Positions 33,392 to 43,930 of a stretch of DNA of 64,000 nucleotides are shown here, one piece after another. The DNA lies in contig CAUYUJ010021702.1 in the NCBI GenBank assembly GCA_963575745.1, positions 31,025-95,024 of the forward strand, in the 5' to 3' direction. Numbering within the stretch: the stretch's first letter is position 1; each line of letters starts with the position of its first letter. The position numbers and the translations under genes were made by a program. Source of the stretch: Prorocentrum cordatum (taxonomy: Eukaryota; Sar; Dinophyceae; Prorocentrales; Prorocentraceae). Below the pieces are notes generated by a model, which made no database searches, was not told where the DNA came from, and was given only the letters and a program-made list of their open reading frames with translations.

Positions 33392-34919
33392 CTTCCTCCT
33401 CCTCCTCCTCCTCCTCCTCCTCCAACTTCTCCGTTTCCTCCGCTTCCTCCGTCTCTTCCGTTTCCTCCGCCTCTTCCATCTCTTCCGTCTCCGCTTCTTC
33501 TTCTTCCGTCTTTTCCCACTTCTTTTCATCTTCCTCATCATCATCAGCAGCATCATCATCAGCAGCATCATCAGCATCATAATCGTCCTCCTCATCCTCA
33601 CTCCCTCCTCCTCCTCCTCCTCCTCCTCCTCCTCCTCCTCCTCTCCTCCTCGCCCATCTATCATCATCATCATCATCATCACATCATCATCACCTCCTCC
33701 CCCCAAAAATCCTCAATCCACATCCTCCTCATCCTCCTCCTCTAATCCTCCTCCTTTTCCCGTGCACCGTTTCTTATACCTCCGCTCCTCCAGCTTCTTC
33801 CGTCTCCCCCGATTCCTCCGCCTCCTCCGCATCTTCCGACTCCTCTCCGCTTCCTCTCCGTCTCCTCCTCTTTCGTTTCTTCTTCCTCTCCAACCGCCTC
33901 CTTCTCCTCCTCCGACTCCTCGATCCTCCCTCCTCCTCCTCCTCCCTCCTCCTTCCTCTTCCTCCTCCCCTCCTCCTCCTCCTCGCGCCGTCTCCTCCTT
34001 CTCCTCCTCCGTCCTCCTCTCTCCTGCTATTCCTCCTCCTCCTCCTCCTCCGTCTCCTCCGTCTCGCCTCCTCACCGTATCCTTCCATCAATCCTCCTCC
34101 CTTCTTCCGCCTCCTCCCTCCTCTTCCTCCTCCTCCTCTCCTTCTCCTCCTCCTCCTCCTATTTTCCTCTCCCTCCTCCGTCCTCGTCCTCCTACTCCTA
34201 CTCTTCGTTCTCCTCCTCCTCCTCCTCCTCCTCCTCCTCCTCCTTCTCCGTCTCATCCGTTTCTTCCGCCTCCCCCGCCTCCTCCGACTTCTCCGTTTCC
34301 TCCGTCTCATCCGTCTTTTCCGTCTCCTTCTCCTCCTCCGTCTCCTCCCATTTCTTTTCTTCCTCCTCCTCCTTTTCATCATCATCATCAGCAGCAGCAG
34401 CATCATCAGCATCAGCATCATCAACATCGTCCTCCTCCTCCTTTTCCGTCTCCTCCGTTTCTTCCGCCTCCTCCGCCTCCTCCGTTTCTCCCGCCCCTCC
34501 GACTCTGGCTCCTTCTCGTCTCCTCCCTCTTCTTTTCTCCTCCTCCTCCGCCCTCCTCCTCCGTCTCCTCTCCCCTCCGTCCTCCTCCCCTCCTCCTCCT
34601 ACTCCTCCTCCTCCTCCTCCTCCTCCTCCTGCCTCCTCCTCCCTCCTCCTTCCTCCTCCTCCTCTTCCTCCTCCTCCTCTTACTCTCACCTCCTGCGCCT
34701 CTCCGTCTTCTCCGTTTCTTCTTTCCGCCTCCTCCGTATCCTTCTCATCTTCCTCTCCTTCCCCTCCTCCTCCTCCTCCTCACTCCTCCTCCTCCTCCTC
34801 CTCCTCCTCCACCTACTTCTCGTACTCCTCCTCCTCCCTCCTCCTCCTCCTCACCCTCCTCCTCCTCCTCCTCCTCCTCCTCCTCCTCCTCCTCCTCCTC
34901 ATCCTCCTCCTCCTCCTCC
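31886..34919 (+). repeat. 3-kb CTC pyrimidine array
   Basis: The largest simple-repeat block in the window. CTC and CTCCGT repeats dominate, with CAT patches (31952-32025, 33325-33390, 33535-33590, 33660-33690, 34375-34430) and a CTA patch at 33105-33255. The + strand is almost free of purines over long distances. Pro/Ser/Leu-rich and Arg/Glu-rich frames here are artefacts. Confidence 0.97.
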
Positions 34920-34938
34920 CCCAGCCTTTTCGGCTCTG
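34919..34938 (+). other. Weak spliced-leader-like sequence at element 2 edge
   Basis: CCCCAGCCTTTTCGGCTCTG matches 14 of 20 leader bases, a level expected by chance a few times in 64 kb. It is listed because it lies exactly where the CTC array ends and element 2 begins, and shares TTTCGG with the better relics at 6830 and 58597. Confidence 0.35.
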
Positions 34939-35020
34939 TTTTTGCAGAGCTTGGAGGTGCGAACTTCGAAAAGGCACACTGCATCTCCGAGCCAGAGTGG
35001 CTCGGGTCAGAGTCAATTTC

Positions 35021-36133
35021 ATGAGCCGCGATGGCAGTGTCTGGTCGAACACCAAGCGCTGGTCGTCGGACTGGTACAACAAGGGTTGGAGTTCAAGTGG
35101 GAGGCTCCCTGTGCCGCCGCCCCCGCCTTCATCCAGACGATGGAAGTGCGACAGCTGCGGGTGCAGGAAGAACCTACAGAACTGGAGCTACTGCAAGCAT
35201 TGTGGGGCTGACCGCAGTGGTGATGCTGGCCATGGCGATCAGGCTCTTCCTACTGGTGCCGCACACTGGCCTCCTCTTCCGTGGCGTCCAGGTCCGTTGC
35301 ACATGGGTTCGAAGCAGCAGCCAGCCCCTTCTACTACGGGTGCCTCTCTCACCGCGTCCGAGCTGCGTTCTTTGGTGGAGCTCAGCAAGCGAGCGGGAGA
35401 CACTGACGGTGCAAAGAAGTGGCAGGCAGTCCTTGACAAAGTTGAACCTCCTCCTGCGGCTCAAGAGCCCGTTCAAGCTCGAGCGTCCAAGGCACACTCC
35501 AAGGTACAGCAGCTTGAGAGAGCCCTGGCCAGGGAGCTCGGCAAGCTCGACAAGGCGAGAGAGTATTTCGAGTCGCAGCAGGAGATGGTTAAGAACACCA
35601 ACGACGATCTGGACAAGGCCGACGCGGACTACAAGCAGATCGTCGCAGAATTGGCTGGAGGGATCGTTCCACGTACACCAAAGACGCCCGACGGCAACAT
35701 GAAGCTACTCAAGCTGGAAGATGTTGTGTCGGGCCAGGCTAAAGCGTTGGATTTCATCGACACGTCTTCGCTCTTCACGATCGACAGCGATGTGTATGTG
35801 GTCACCCCCAAGGATCAGCGGATCTTGGATGAGCGCAGGGACACGCTCAACACGCAGTTGCAGGAGGTTGCAGCGCAGCTGTTCTCGGGGGCGATCGACA
35901 AGGCCAGTGAACTCAAGAAGGCTCATGCTGAACACCTTCGCAAGCTTCAGCAAAAGCGTCGTCGTGGCGAGCATAGGCTCGTTGAAGCTGGTGCTGGCGC
36001 TGACAAACTTTCTGGGCCGTCAGCGGGTACATCGGGGGCGAGCTCTGCATCAGGTTCGGTACCGCCGCGCAGTGATCAGCCTGGTGCTGCTGCTCAACCT
36101 CAAGTATCTCCTGACGAAGTCGCAGCCGGATGA
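35021..36133 (+). CDS. ORF1 protein of element 2
   Basis: About 370 residues from the ATG at 35021 (the frame is open to 34997 but only with GTG). A zinc finger of RanBP2-like type sits near residues 41-65, with C43-x2-C46 and C58-x2-C61 (WKCDSCG ... CKHCGADR). Residues from about 150 to 330 are helical and charged (LERALARELGKLDKAREYFE). The frame ends at TGA 36131-36133, but the same frame continues with protein-like sequence ADDAELDEPEDVRSRAKKAM, so the stop may be a mutation. It presumably binds element RNA. Confidence 0.8.
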   Translation: MSRDGSVWSNTKRWSSDWYNKGWSSSGRLPVPPPPPSSRRWKCDSCGCRKNLQNWSYCKHCGADRSGDAGHGDQALPTGAAHWPPLPWRPGPLHMGSKQQPAPSTTGASLTASELRSLVELSKRAGDTDGAKKWQAVLDKVEPPPAAQEPVQARASKAHSKVQQLERALARELGKLDKAREYFESQQEMVKNTNDDLDKADADYKQIVAELAGGIVPRTPKTPDGNMKLLKLEDVVSGQAKALDFIDTSSLFTIDSDVYVVTPKDQRILDERRDTLNTQLQEVAAQLFSGAIDKASELKKAHAEHLRKLQQKRRRGEHRLVEAGAGADKLSGPSAGTSGASSASGSVPPRSDQPGAAAQPQVSPDEVAAG

Positions 36134-36137
36134 GCAG

Positions 36138-37795
36138 ATGACGCTGAGCTCGACGAACCTGAGGATGTACGGTCCAGGGCAAAGAAGGCCATGGCAGTCG
36201 CAGCCAAGACGTCTTCTAAGGCTTCCCCCCCTGCCGCGCGTGGCTGGCGCCGCTGGCGGGAGGGGGGGGTTCCAGGAGCCAGTACATGTCCCAGGACCAG
36301 ACTTTCACGAAGTGATGGCTGAGTGTGAGCATAGACTTCGGTTTTCACTTCGGCTCAGCTTGCGCAACTACATCTATCATTTGTTTGCTGATGAGTCCGA
36401 AGACTCGAGCATGGGCCACGGGACCGTTTCCTGTCGGAGTGCTCTGAGTTACGGCGTATCAGCCTATCCCGCCGATCCCCCCCAGGGCTATAAATCGGCC
36501 AGTTTTGGACAGCAGAATTTTTTTGAGGCAGCCAGTGCTGCCAGTTTGTCATCTTTGGCTCCTGAGGTCGTGTCACGCAACTGCACGGCTTGGAACACGG
36601 CCAAAGATTGGCTGCTCACCACCTCGGCCCACGTGGTCCTCTTGCAGGAACACCATTTGGGAGCGGATCGGATCTCGGAAGCTCAGCAGTGGGCTCGAAG
36701 GAACGGGTGGAAGATGCTTGTGCTGCCAGCTAAGGTTACGTCGACGACGGGGACCTCTGCGGGGGTGGCGGTCATGTGCAGGCATTTCGTCGGCCTCTTC
36801 GAGCCCCCTGGAGGTTGTGAGCTGGTCCCGTATCGTGCTATCGGAGCTTTCGTGAATCTTGGAGGGCAGCAGCCCGTTGCGGTGGTCAGCTGCTACCTCC
36901 ACGACTGCCAGGGTCTCTCGGATAGCAATCAGTTCATTATGTATAAGATTGGCAGATTCGTTTCCTCCACCCTCAGCGGCGATGCGATCGGAGGCGATTT
37001 TAACATGGAACCGCAGGTGTTAGGGGAATCTAAATTTGTTGAAACCCTTGAGGCTCAGCTTGTGACCTCGGGGAGCCCGACGTGTACTTCCACGTCCGAG
37101 GCTGGGTCGAAAAACTATGATTACTTTATTGTGTCGAGTGGGTTGTCTAAAGGTGTTCGTTCGGTTGGAGTTGACCGCAGTGCCCCCATGCCCCCTCACC
37201 CCCCTGTCACGATCAAGTTCCACTCACAACTGTATGAGCTCAAGGTGTTGGCTTTCAGGAAGCCTCCTCCCTTGCCGTCTGTCGCGCCTGCGGGGCCCTG
37301 CCCGTGTCCGCCGAGCTGGGAGACTGAGGAAGTGATGGCCGAGTCTGTCCTTTGTGCTGCGCGTGCGGGGGATAAGGACTCGGGGGTCTCGCTGAATAAG
37401 CTCTATCAAGCGTGGGCGAACAAGGCTGAACGCGAGCTGCGCGGGCTGTACCAGAAGACCCTGCCTGGGATGGGGCGTAGAGGGGAGGTTCCTAAGACTT
37501 GGTGGGTCGACATTCATAAGCGAGACCACCGTCCGTGTAGACACCCTCAGTTGTTTATCATCAAGTGGCTGGCCCATGCTTTCCGTGCGTGGCGCCAGGA
37601 CAAGCGCCCTCATAGTTGCGCCTCGGAGCGCGTGGACGACGGCGTCCACGACCCCTCTGACTGGACGACCTCTATTCTCCACCCCTCTAAATTCATTTGC
37701 GACCACATCTCCTCTGGCCCCCACGGCCCCTTGCTGTCTGAGGTCCAGTCTGAGATTTCGTTGCTGACCAGGACCCTGTACGAGCTGCAGGCCTA
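36138..37795 (+). CDS. ORF2 first part: AP-type endonuclease (element 2)
   Basis: The ATG at 36138 lies four bases after the ORF1 stop; ATG at 36411 (MGHGTVSC) is another possible start. The endonuclease motifs are SRNCTAWNTAKDWL (Asn), VVLLQEHHLG (catalytic Glu), AIGGDFNMEP (Asp and Asn), NYDYFIVS, and a final His in VTIKFH. All key residues appear present. It would nick target DNA for target-primed reverse transcription. The frame runs on to 38405, but after about 37790 sense coding passes to another frame, so the product is cut off from the polymerase unless the shift is an error or is bridged. Confidence 0.85.
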
Positions 37796-40700
37796 CAGGA
37801 GCGGCTGGACGCCGCGGTTACGGCTGTCTACACTCTCTCGCGCCAGGAGGGAGAGCAGTCGTGGAAGGAATGGCTTCAAAAGGACTTGGACCAGGGGGCG
37901 AGATCGGCCCACCTGTGGACGAGACCTTTTGAAGCTTGGGTTCCATCCTCGACGCTTTCGGCTCTCGGCCAGGTGGTGGCTGACCCTCTTGCGCTGCTTA
38001 AGGCAGAAGGAAAGCGTTTCTCGGCGCTCTGGCTTGCCGACTCGAGCGTTGGCGATTTTTCTGAGACATGCGATTTCATTTCCATGGAGCCTTTGTCCAG
38101 GATTACTCCCGGGCAGCTTAGGGCTGCCAGTAAAGAATACGCGGGTAGATCGGCTGTTTCGGTGGATGGTTTCCACATGCGTCATTTCAACAGTCTCTGT
38201 GACGGGGCCCTCAGAGTGTTGTCTTGCACCCTTGCCGTCTGTGAGGGTACTTCCTCGTTGCCTCTTCAGGTTCGCCTTGTTATGCTGGCCATGCTCCCCA
38301 AACCCATGGGGGGGCTCCGTCCTATTGGGATTTTCACCTCTTTATATAGGATATGGGGGAAAATACGTAGACAGTATGCGCTGGAGTGGGAGGAGTCCCA
38401 CATGAGATCGTTCTTCGGTGGCTACGGTTTCAAGAGCGCCTCCGACGTAGTCTGGCGCCAGACCCTTCGCAGTGAGATGTCTACCAGGCGAGGGGACGTC
38501 GCTGCCTCGGTGCTTTGGGATTTGTATAAGTTCTACGAGCTGATCGATCTCGAAGCACTAGCGTCCAGATGTATTGAACAAGATTTTCCTACCGTCATAG
38601 CTCAGTTATGTATCAACACCTACAAGGCTATGAGGTTCATCAACATTGCTGGTTATATCGATGGGCCCTACAGGGCCATAAGGGGAGTGATTGTTGGGTG
38701 TAGTATGGCTACCACGTTTGTTCGCATATATTGCATTCGCTCGTTCTCTTCCATTCCTATTTACCCATCTACCTCGCTCGACCTTTACATTGACGATATT
38801 GGGTTGATTGCCACAGGTAAGTGCAAAGATGCGTTGCGAGGTTTGAAGCACGGCTCGTCTGCAGTATTTAAGGCAGTGGTGGACGAGCTGCATTGTGAAG
38901 TTGCTCCCGACAAAGCGGGGGTCATTGCCAGTTGCCCCAAGCTTGGAAGATGTTTGCAGGAGTGGCTCGGTAAGTTCGCTGGACCAGGTACCAGTAGCAC
39001 CGCGGTCAATCTTGGGATTGATGACACTGCCGGCAGGACTCGGAGGTATCGAGGTCGGAACCCCAAGCAGCGCCGCCGAGCCAAAGTTTTTCAAACCAGA
39101 GTCCGACGTATTGCCCGACAAAAACGTTTCCTGGGAAGGTCCGCTACCAAGTTGTTTGCGTCTGGTCCTTTACCTGGTTTGCTTTACGGGTCCGAGGTCC
39201 ACGGTGTGAGCGACAGAGAGTTGCAGATCATGCGTGTGGCTGCGGGCAAATGTTTAAGGCCGTCCAGCGGGAGCAGGTCACTCACGGCCGCCTTGGCGAT
39301 GGAGAACGATCCTTGCTGGTACGGAGTGTGTGCGCCTATCATTCGGTGGAGCAAGGAGGTTTGGGCTGGTCAGTGCCATTCTTTCCTCTACTCCATCCCG
39401 ATGTCCGAGTTAAACCGCGCATGGTCTCTGGTGTTCGAGGAAGGAGCCAAGATCACCAAATGGTCCGAGGTCTCTGGTCCCGTCTCGGCGCTTTATTTAT
39501 CGCTCAAGAGGCTTAAATGGACCATGCCCAATTTTGCCACCATCAGAGACCATGACGGAGTTGATATCCTCCTCACCTTCGTCAGCCCCACCCTCCTCAA
39601 AGACCTCGCTCGCAAACAGTGCGTTCGTTTGTTAGAGTGCAGCCTTGCCGAGAAGTGGGAGACGGGATGGGTCAGAGTTTGCATGGACATTGTGCGTGCT
39701 CAGGCTAGCAGTAAGAAGTATACTGCACTTGGCCAAGGATGCATTCGCAATCTTGCTTGCAACGGAGTTTGGACCGCAGATCGTGCTGCGAGCCTTGGAT
39801 ATGATTTGCCTGAAGAGCGACTTCTTTGCCCACTCTGCGGCATCGAGCGCGATACTATACATCACAGGTTGTGGACCTGCTCTGCCTGCCAGGACGAACG
39901 GGAGGAGATCGCCAAGGCCTCAATTCTAGATCAAGCGTTGTCCGATCTGTCTGATGGTGATCGCCTCTTGCTCTGTCGTGGAGTTTTCGAGCACCCGTGC
40001 GCTGTCTGGCCTGCTCCGCTCGCGTCGGGAGGGACGGAGATCAGATCGGACGGTTTTCCTGAAGGAGAAGACGGGGACATGGCTGGTAAGCTGTTTTTCG
40101 ATGGCTCGTGTTTCAGGCACCCGGTTGCGGACCTCTGTAGAGCGGGCTGGGGCGTGAGCAGGGTCGATGATGCAGGTTGCCTCTTGTCGTCTGTCTTCGG
40201 CCCTGTGCATGCTCCGCTGCCTCAGAGCGCGCCTGCAGCTGAATTTGTTGCTCTAGGCATGGCCAGCTTGCAGACAGTCGGTCCAGCAGAAGGGCACTCG
40301 GACTGTGCTGCGGTAGTCAAGCATTATAAATTGCCAGCCGTGCAGCGTTTCAGTTATAAGCGAAAATATTCTGGTGTGTTTCAGTACGTGAAGAAATGCA
40401 ACAATCTTTCGAGTGTATCTAAGGTGCGTGCGCACCTAGACCCCGAGGAAGAAGACATTTCGGATGATGAGCGCGTGCGCAGGCGTGGCAACGGCCATGC
40501 AGACGCAGCAGCAAAAGCAGGAGCGGCCAAGCACCCTCGCCCTGCGAATGCCGCTGACGAAGCACTCTCTCGAATGATTGTTATTTCCAAGACAGTTTGC
40601 CGTCTAGCTGCCACGCTGCTTCCGAGATGGCCGCGCCTCGACCTGTCTGAATGCGTGCTGATCAAAAAGCCTAGGGCTGAAGGAGGCTTGGCCGAGGGCC

Positions 40701-41239
40701 CTGTGCATCAATGGAACGGGCGTGGCAAGTTTTGGCAGTGCTCTGTATGTTACGTAGGCTCGAGGGCGAAAGATCTCCCCTTGCCTGGACGTTGCTCTGG
40801 GATTCAGTCCGCTGTACGCACCAATCTTGATGTTGCAGACCAGCTCGGCCACTGTGTAGTCGTTCTTACTTGCTCAGACGGTGTGGATTGCTACCTGTGC
40901 ACAGTTTGCGGTGCTTTCCTTCATCGAGGCAGGTTCGAGAAGAGCGGACTTTCATCTGCATGTTTTGGGAGTCTCAAGCGCCACGGGCGCACTAATTACA
41001 ACAGAGCCCTACGGGGCCGCCACCCGCGAGAGCCTGCTCTCAGGGTGGACCCCCTCTCCTCTGATCCTCCTCTTCCTCCCTCGGTGCGGGGCGGCGGGAC
41101 GGGGTTGGAGCTGGGGGGGGGTGACACTTACGATGAAGTAGGACAGCTCCGTCTTGCGGATACCGCCTCCCGAAGGGAGGGCAGGGCCGCGGGAGCATCC
41201 TCAAGCAGACCTCACTTCTCATCGGGCTCGTCCGATTAG
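37795..41239 (+). CDS. ORF2 second part: RT, RNase H, zinc regions (element 2)
   Basis: Residue numbers count from 37886. Fingers: MLPKPMGGLRPIGIFTSLYR (139-155 region). Motif A is WDLYKFYE (211-218), motif B RGVIVGCSM (266-274), motif C YIDD (301-304, nt 38786-38797), all intact. A CCHC-type finger follows at about 648-665 (CPLCG ... HHRLWTC). RNase H spans about 735-880 with D739, E786, D806, H850 and D873. The C-terminus carries a second Cys/His region (FWQCSVC ... GHCVV ... CYLCTVCGA) ending NYNRALRGRHP. It lacks an ATG of its own because it is the continuation of the ORF2 frame. Confidence 0.9.
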
Positions 41240-41400
41240 GTCTCTGCTTCTTTTGAGCGACGGCTCTCTGCTGCGGTTCTCTTCGAACTCACGTCCTGGC
41301 TGGAAGCGTCTCTCTCCCACGGGGTATTTATGCTTTAAGCCAGGCGTGCAAAGGCAGCACCGTCACTGCAGGAACTCGCCCATCCTGCTTTATTGTTGGG

Positions 41401-41500
41401 NNNNNNNNNNNNNNNNNNNNNNNNNNNNNNNNNNNNNNNNNNNNNNNNNNNNNNNNNNNNNNNNNNNNNNNNNNNNNNNNNNNNNNNNNNNNNNNNNNNN
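41401..41500. other. Assembly gap, 100 N
   Basis: Exactly 100 N. On its right is a CTC array, as with the first gap. Confidence 0.98.
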
Positions 41501-41751
41501 TCATCCTCCTCCTTCTCCTCCTCCTCCTCCTCCTCCTTCTCCGTCTCCTCCGTTTCCTCCGCCCTCTCCGCCTCCTCCGTCTTCTCCGTTTCCTCCGCCT
41601 CCTCCGTCTTCTCCGTTTCCTCTGATTCCTCCGTCTCCTCCGTCTCCGCCTCCTCCTCCTCCTCCTCCTCCGTCTCCTCCCATTTCTTTTCCTCCTCCTC
41701 CTCCTCCTCCTCCTCCTCCTCCTCCTCCTCAGTCTCCGTCTCCGTCTCCAC
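41501..41751 (+). repeat. CTC/CTCCGT pyrimidine array
   Basis: Begins at the gap edge; true length unknown. Confidence 0.95.
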
Positions 41752-42018
41752 CGGGGCCACCTCGGGCTAGGGCCGTTTCTGGCAGCACCCGAGAGGAGGG
41801 CAGAGGGCTGACAGCGCACCGGAGCGGAGGGCCCGCCCCTCCGGATGGGCCCGCCCTCCGAGGCGGCAGCGGCCGCGCGCGCGTTGCGCGCCCGGCTTCG
41901 CAGCTTGCCTGCGCCGCGACGATGCGGCGGCGCAGGCGCAGGCGTGGCTCGCCGTGGATCGAGGCGGGGCTCAAGAGAAAGGAGTCATTGCAAACGGGGG
42001 CCAGTCAGAGCGCCGGAT
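41752..42018. other. GC-rich spacer, no gene
   Basis: Rich in CGCG; no frame is supported. Confidence 0.5.
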
Positions 42019-42140
42019 CTTGCAGGATCCTGCAGGGCCAGGGCCGCCCTGACCCGGGCTTGGGTGCAGGATCGTCCTGCAGGATCTTGCAGGGTCTTGC
42101 AAAGCCTGACTGACCCGGGTTTGCAATGACCCGGGTCAGT
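42019..42140. repeat. Cluster of short perfect palindromes
   Basis: GCAGGATCCTGC (42022-42033) is a 12-bp palindrome. GCAGGATCGTCCTGC (42066-42080) has 6-bp arms. CTGACCCGGGT at 42110-42120 is exactly inverted as ACCCGGGTCAG at 42129-42139 around an 8-nt loop. The stretch could form several small hairpins; function unknown. Confidence 0.85.
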
Positions 42141-42189
42141 AGATCCCCGAGCTCGCCGTGGATCGAGGCGGCCGATGTGGGTACGTAAA

Positions 42190-42300
42190 AAATTGGAGCA
42201 TCGTTGGGACGTGTGTGTTTTTCTCGGCAAGGCCAGCGCCAGAAAATTTGGGCCATCTAGGAGCATGTTGGAGCATCTTGCGGAAGGAGACAAAAAAAAA
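42190..42300 (+). repeat. Dispersed repeat family C, diverged copy
   Basis: GGGACGTGTGTGTTTTTCTC and the following GGCAAGGCC resemble the left half of family C at 43380 and 48537. Confidence 0.45.
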
Positions 42301-42372
42301 CAAACAAGTTATCCCAGTGCGACCCTACCTAGGAGTTGGAGCCCCTAGGAAAGCAGCATTAGTAGTAACAGT

Positions 42373-42508
42373 AAAGCTAAGCTAAAGCTAAGCTGAAGCT
42401 AAGCTGAAGCTAAGCTAAAGCTAAGCTAAAGCTAAAGCTAAGGTAAAGCTAAGCTAAAGCTAAGCTAAAGCTAAGCTAAAGCTAAAGCTAAAGCTAAAGC
42501 TAAAGCTC
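42373..42508 (+). repeat. Tandem AAGCTA-type repeat
   Basis: Around 135 bp built from AAGCTA and AGCTA in alternating 6- and 5-bp steps with a few GAAGCTA and AAGGTA variants. It is not the plant/protist telomere motif TTTAGGG. Confidence 0.95.
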
Positions 42509-42556
42509 CCAGGGGACTGAGGGAACCGCTCCCAGGGGACTGGGGGAACCGCCCGG
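42507..42556 (+). repeat. Two direct copies of a 23-bp sequence
   Basis: GCTCCCAGGGGACTG followed by AGGGAACC, then the same with one base changed (GGGGGAACC). Confidence 0.9.
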
Positions 42557-42634
42557 GGCGTTTTACACTGCCCGCCCCTTTTAAGCAAACAAAGTAAGAA
42601 CCCTTCCAGGCAGAGCCTAGCTAGGCAGGGAACA

Positions 42635-43140
42635 AACAAAAAACTAGCAAAACCGACAAATGCACGGGGAACAGACGTCCGAGCGATGGCAAGGAATGGA
42701 GAACAAGACCGTCAGCAGTTCTTGCCAATGTTGAACAGGACTCGTTGTCGGTGCCGCCACAGGCGATGTCCATTTGAGACAGAAGGCCGCTGGTGGGCAT
42801 CGCGCCCATTTCTGGTGCCCATGTCGGGCGTCCAAAGTGGAGGAGGCGGGCCCTGAGGGAAGTGGGCCCTGAGATGTTTTTCGCCGTTTCATCTGAAGTT
42901 TCCTGGCGTGTTCGGAGGTTCTCGGCGGCATTCCAGCCTCGGGATGCCTTCCAGCGGCTGCGCCTTGTTGAGGGCGTTCTGGGGCTGCCCAGAACGGCCC
43001 CCAAAAAAAGGCCGCCAGAGGCACGAGTTACACACTGTTCATTTTTAAGTATTCGGAAGTTCTTTGATTTTTTGGGGGGCAAGATCCTTTTCATTTCTAA
43101 TTGTTCTATCCTGGGCGTCTTCCTGGCCACCAGGGGGCCA
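42635..43140 (+). repeat. Dispersed repeat family C and companion block D
   Basis: AATGCACGGGGAACAGACGT near 42659 matches the right half of family C (AATGCACGGGAAATGGACGT near 43470). From about 42905, a block containing CCTCGGGATGCCTTCCAGCG and GGCCGCCAGAGGCACGAGTT recurs at about 43765-43910, roughly 870 bp downstream in the same direction. No gene is supported. Confidence 0.7.
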
Positions 43141-43379
43141 GGAACAATTAGAAACGAGCAGAACTAGAAATGCGCACGATTAGAAACGAACGACGCGTCT
43201 GGCTCGAAAACCACGGGGGGGGGAGGAGGGGGGGGGGGGGAACTCCCAAGGGCCCTCCCTGGGCCCCCAGGGGGTCTGTCGGGAAGCGGCTCGGGACGAG
43301 GCGCTGGCCCTCGGGGGAAGGCCCTCCTCGGGGCCCAGGGCCCGTGCCTGCCGGGGCCCGCTCCCTCCGCTTGGCCTCG

Positions 43380-43520
43380 CTCGGACGTGTGCATGTTCCT
43401 CTCGGCGAGGACCATCGAGGAGCATCCTTGATCGTCGAGCCGAGGAAAGCACGCGCACGAAGCCGAAAAATGCACGGGAAATGGACGTCCGGGCGACGGC
43501 AAGTCCTCCGTTGCCAGGGG
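43380..43520 (+). repeat. Dispersed repeat family C, best copy
   Basis: CGGACGTGTGCATGTTCCTC, then GGCGAGGACC and AATGCACGGGAAATGGACGT. A clear relative is at 48535-48680. Just upstream (43205-43245) are long G runs. Confidence 0.75.
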
Positions 43521-43759
43521 GGCGGCGTTGCCTCGGCGCTCTCGCGGCGCCCGGTGGGCCAGGCGCGCCTTGACGGCATCGCACGTTGGGCGCCGGCGGA
43601 TCTTCCAAGAGCACTCGCCAGCGTGCAGCGTGTGCGCGGCGAAGTGCCTCGCGCGTCTTGGCGCGATTGGCCGCGGAGCGGCTGATACTTTGTCCGGCCG
43701 GGCGAAGCCTGGCGAGGCGCTACTCGGGGGCAATGTTAGGGCGGGGGGGATTTCGAGGT

Positions 43760-43930
43760 TTGGTTCGGAGGTTCGAGGTTTTCGCACGTTGTTGTCTGTT
43801 CTCGGCGGTTGTCGGGCCTCGGGATGCGTTCCAGCGGCTGCGCCTCGCCGAGGGCGTTCCAGGGGTATCCGGATCGTCCCGAACGGTCGCCAGAGGCTTG
43901 AGTTATGGCCCAAAAACCACCGAGGACGGG
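43760..43930 (+). repeat. Block D, second copy
   Basis: Shares CCTCGGGATGCGTTCCAGCG and GGTCGCCAGAGGCTTGAGTT with the block at 42905-43030. From 43931 to 44395 I see no gene, only a C run at 44047-44060. Confidence 0.7.

Larger units (their letters stand above)
34920..41240 (+). mobile_element. Nearly intact APE-type non-LTR retrotransposon (element 2)
   Basis: ORF1 (35021-36133) is followed by a long ORF2 encoding AP endonuclease, reverse transcriptase, a CCHC-type finger, RNase H and a C-terminal zinc region. ORF2 is broken once, by a frameshift near 37790, and ORF1 by one TGA. The left edge abuts the CTC array. The right end lies near 41240-41400, where an N gap and another CTC array follow. 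Relative to element 1 it is far better preserved, so it is the younger insertion. Confidence 0.9.

Noticed and set aside
31775-34427. Very long Pro/Ser/Leu-, Glu- or Arg-rich frames in CTC/GGA arrays
   Set aside because: Translation of simple repeats in all frames; no sign of coding selection.
36390-36420. Hammerhead ribozyme (CTGATGAGTCCGAAGACTC) in element 2
   Set aside because: The CTGATGA box and a small stem are present, but the required GAAA after stem II is missing (TCGA instead), and it lies inside the ORF2 frame.
42373-42508. Telomere repeat
   Set aside because: The unit is AAGCTA/AGCTA, not TTTAGGG or a known telomere variant, and it lies inside the scaffold.
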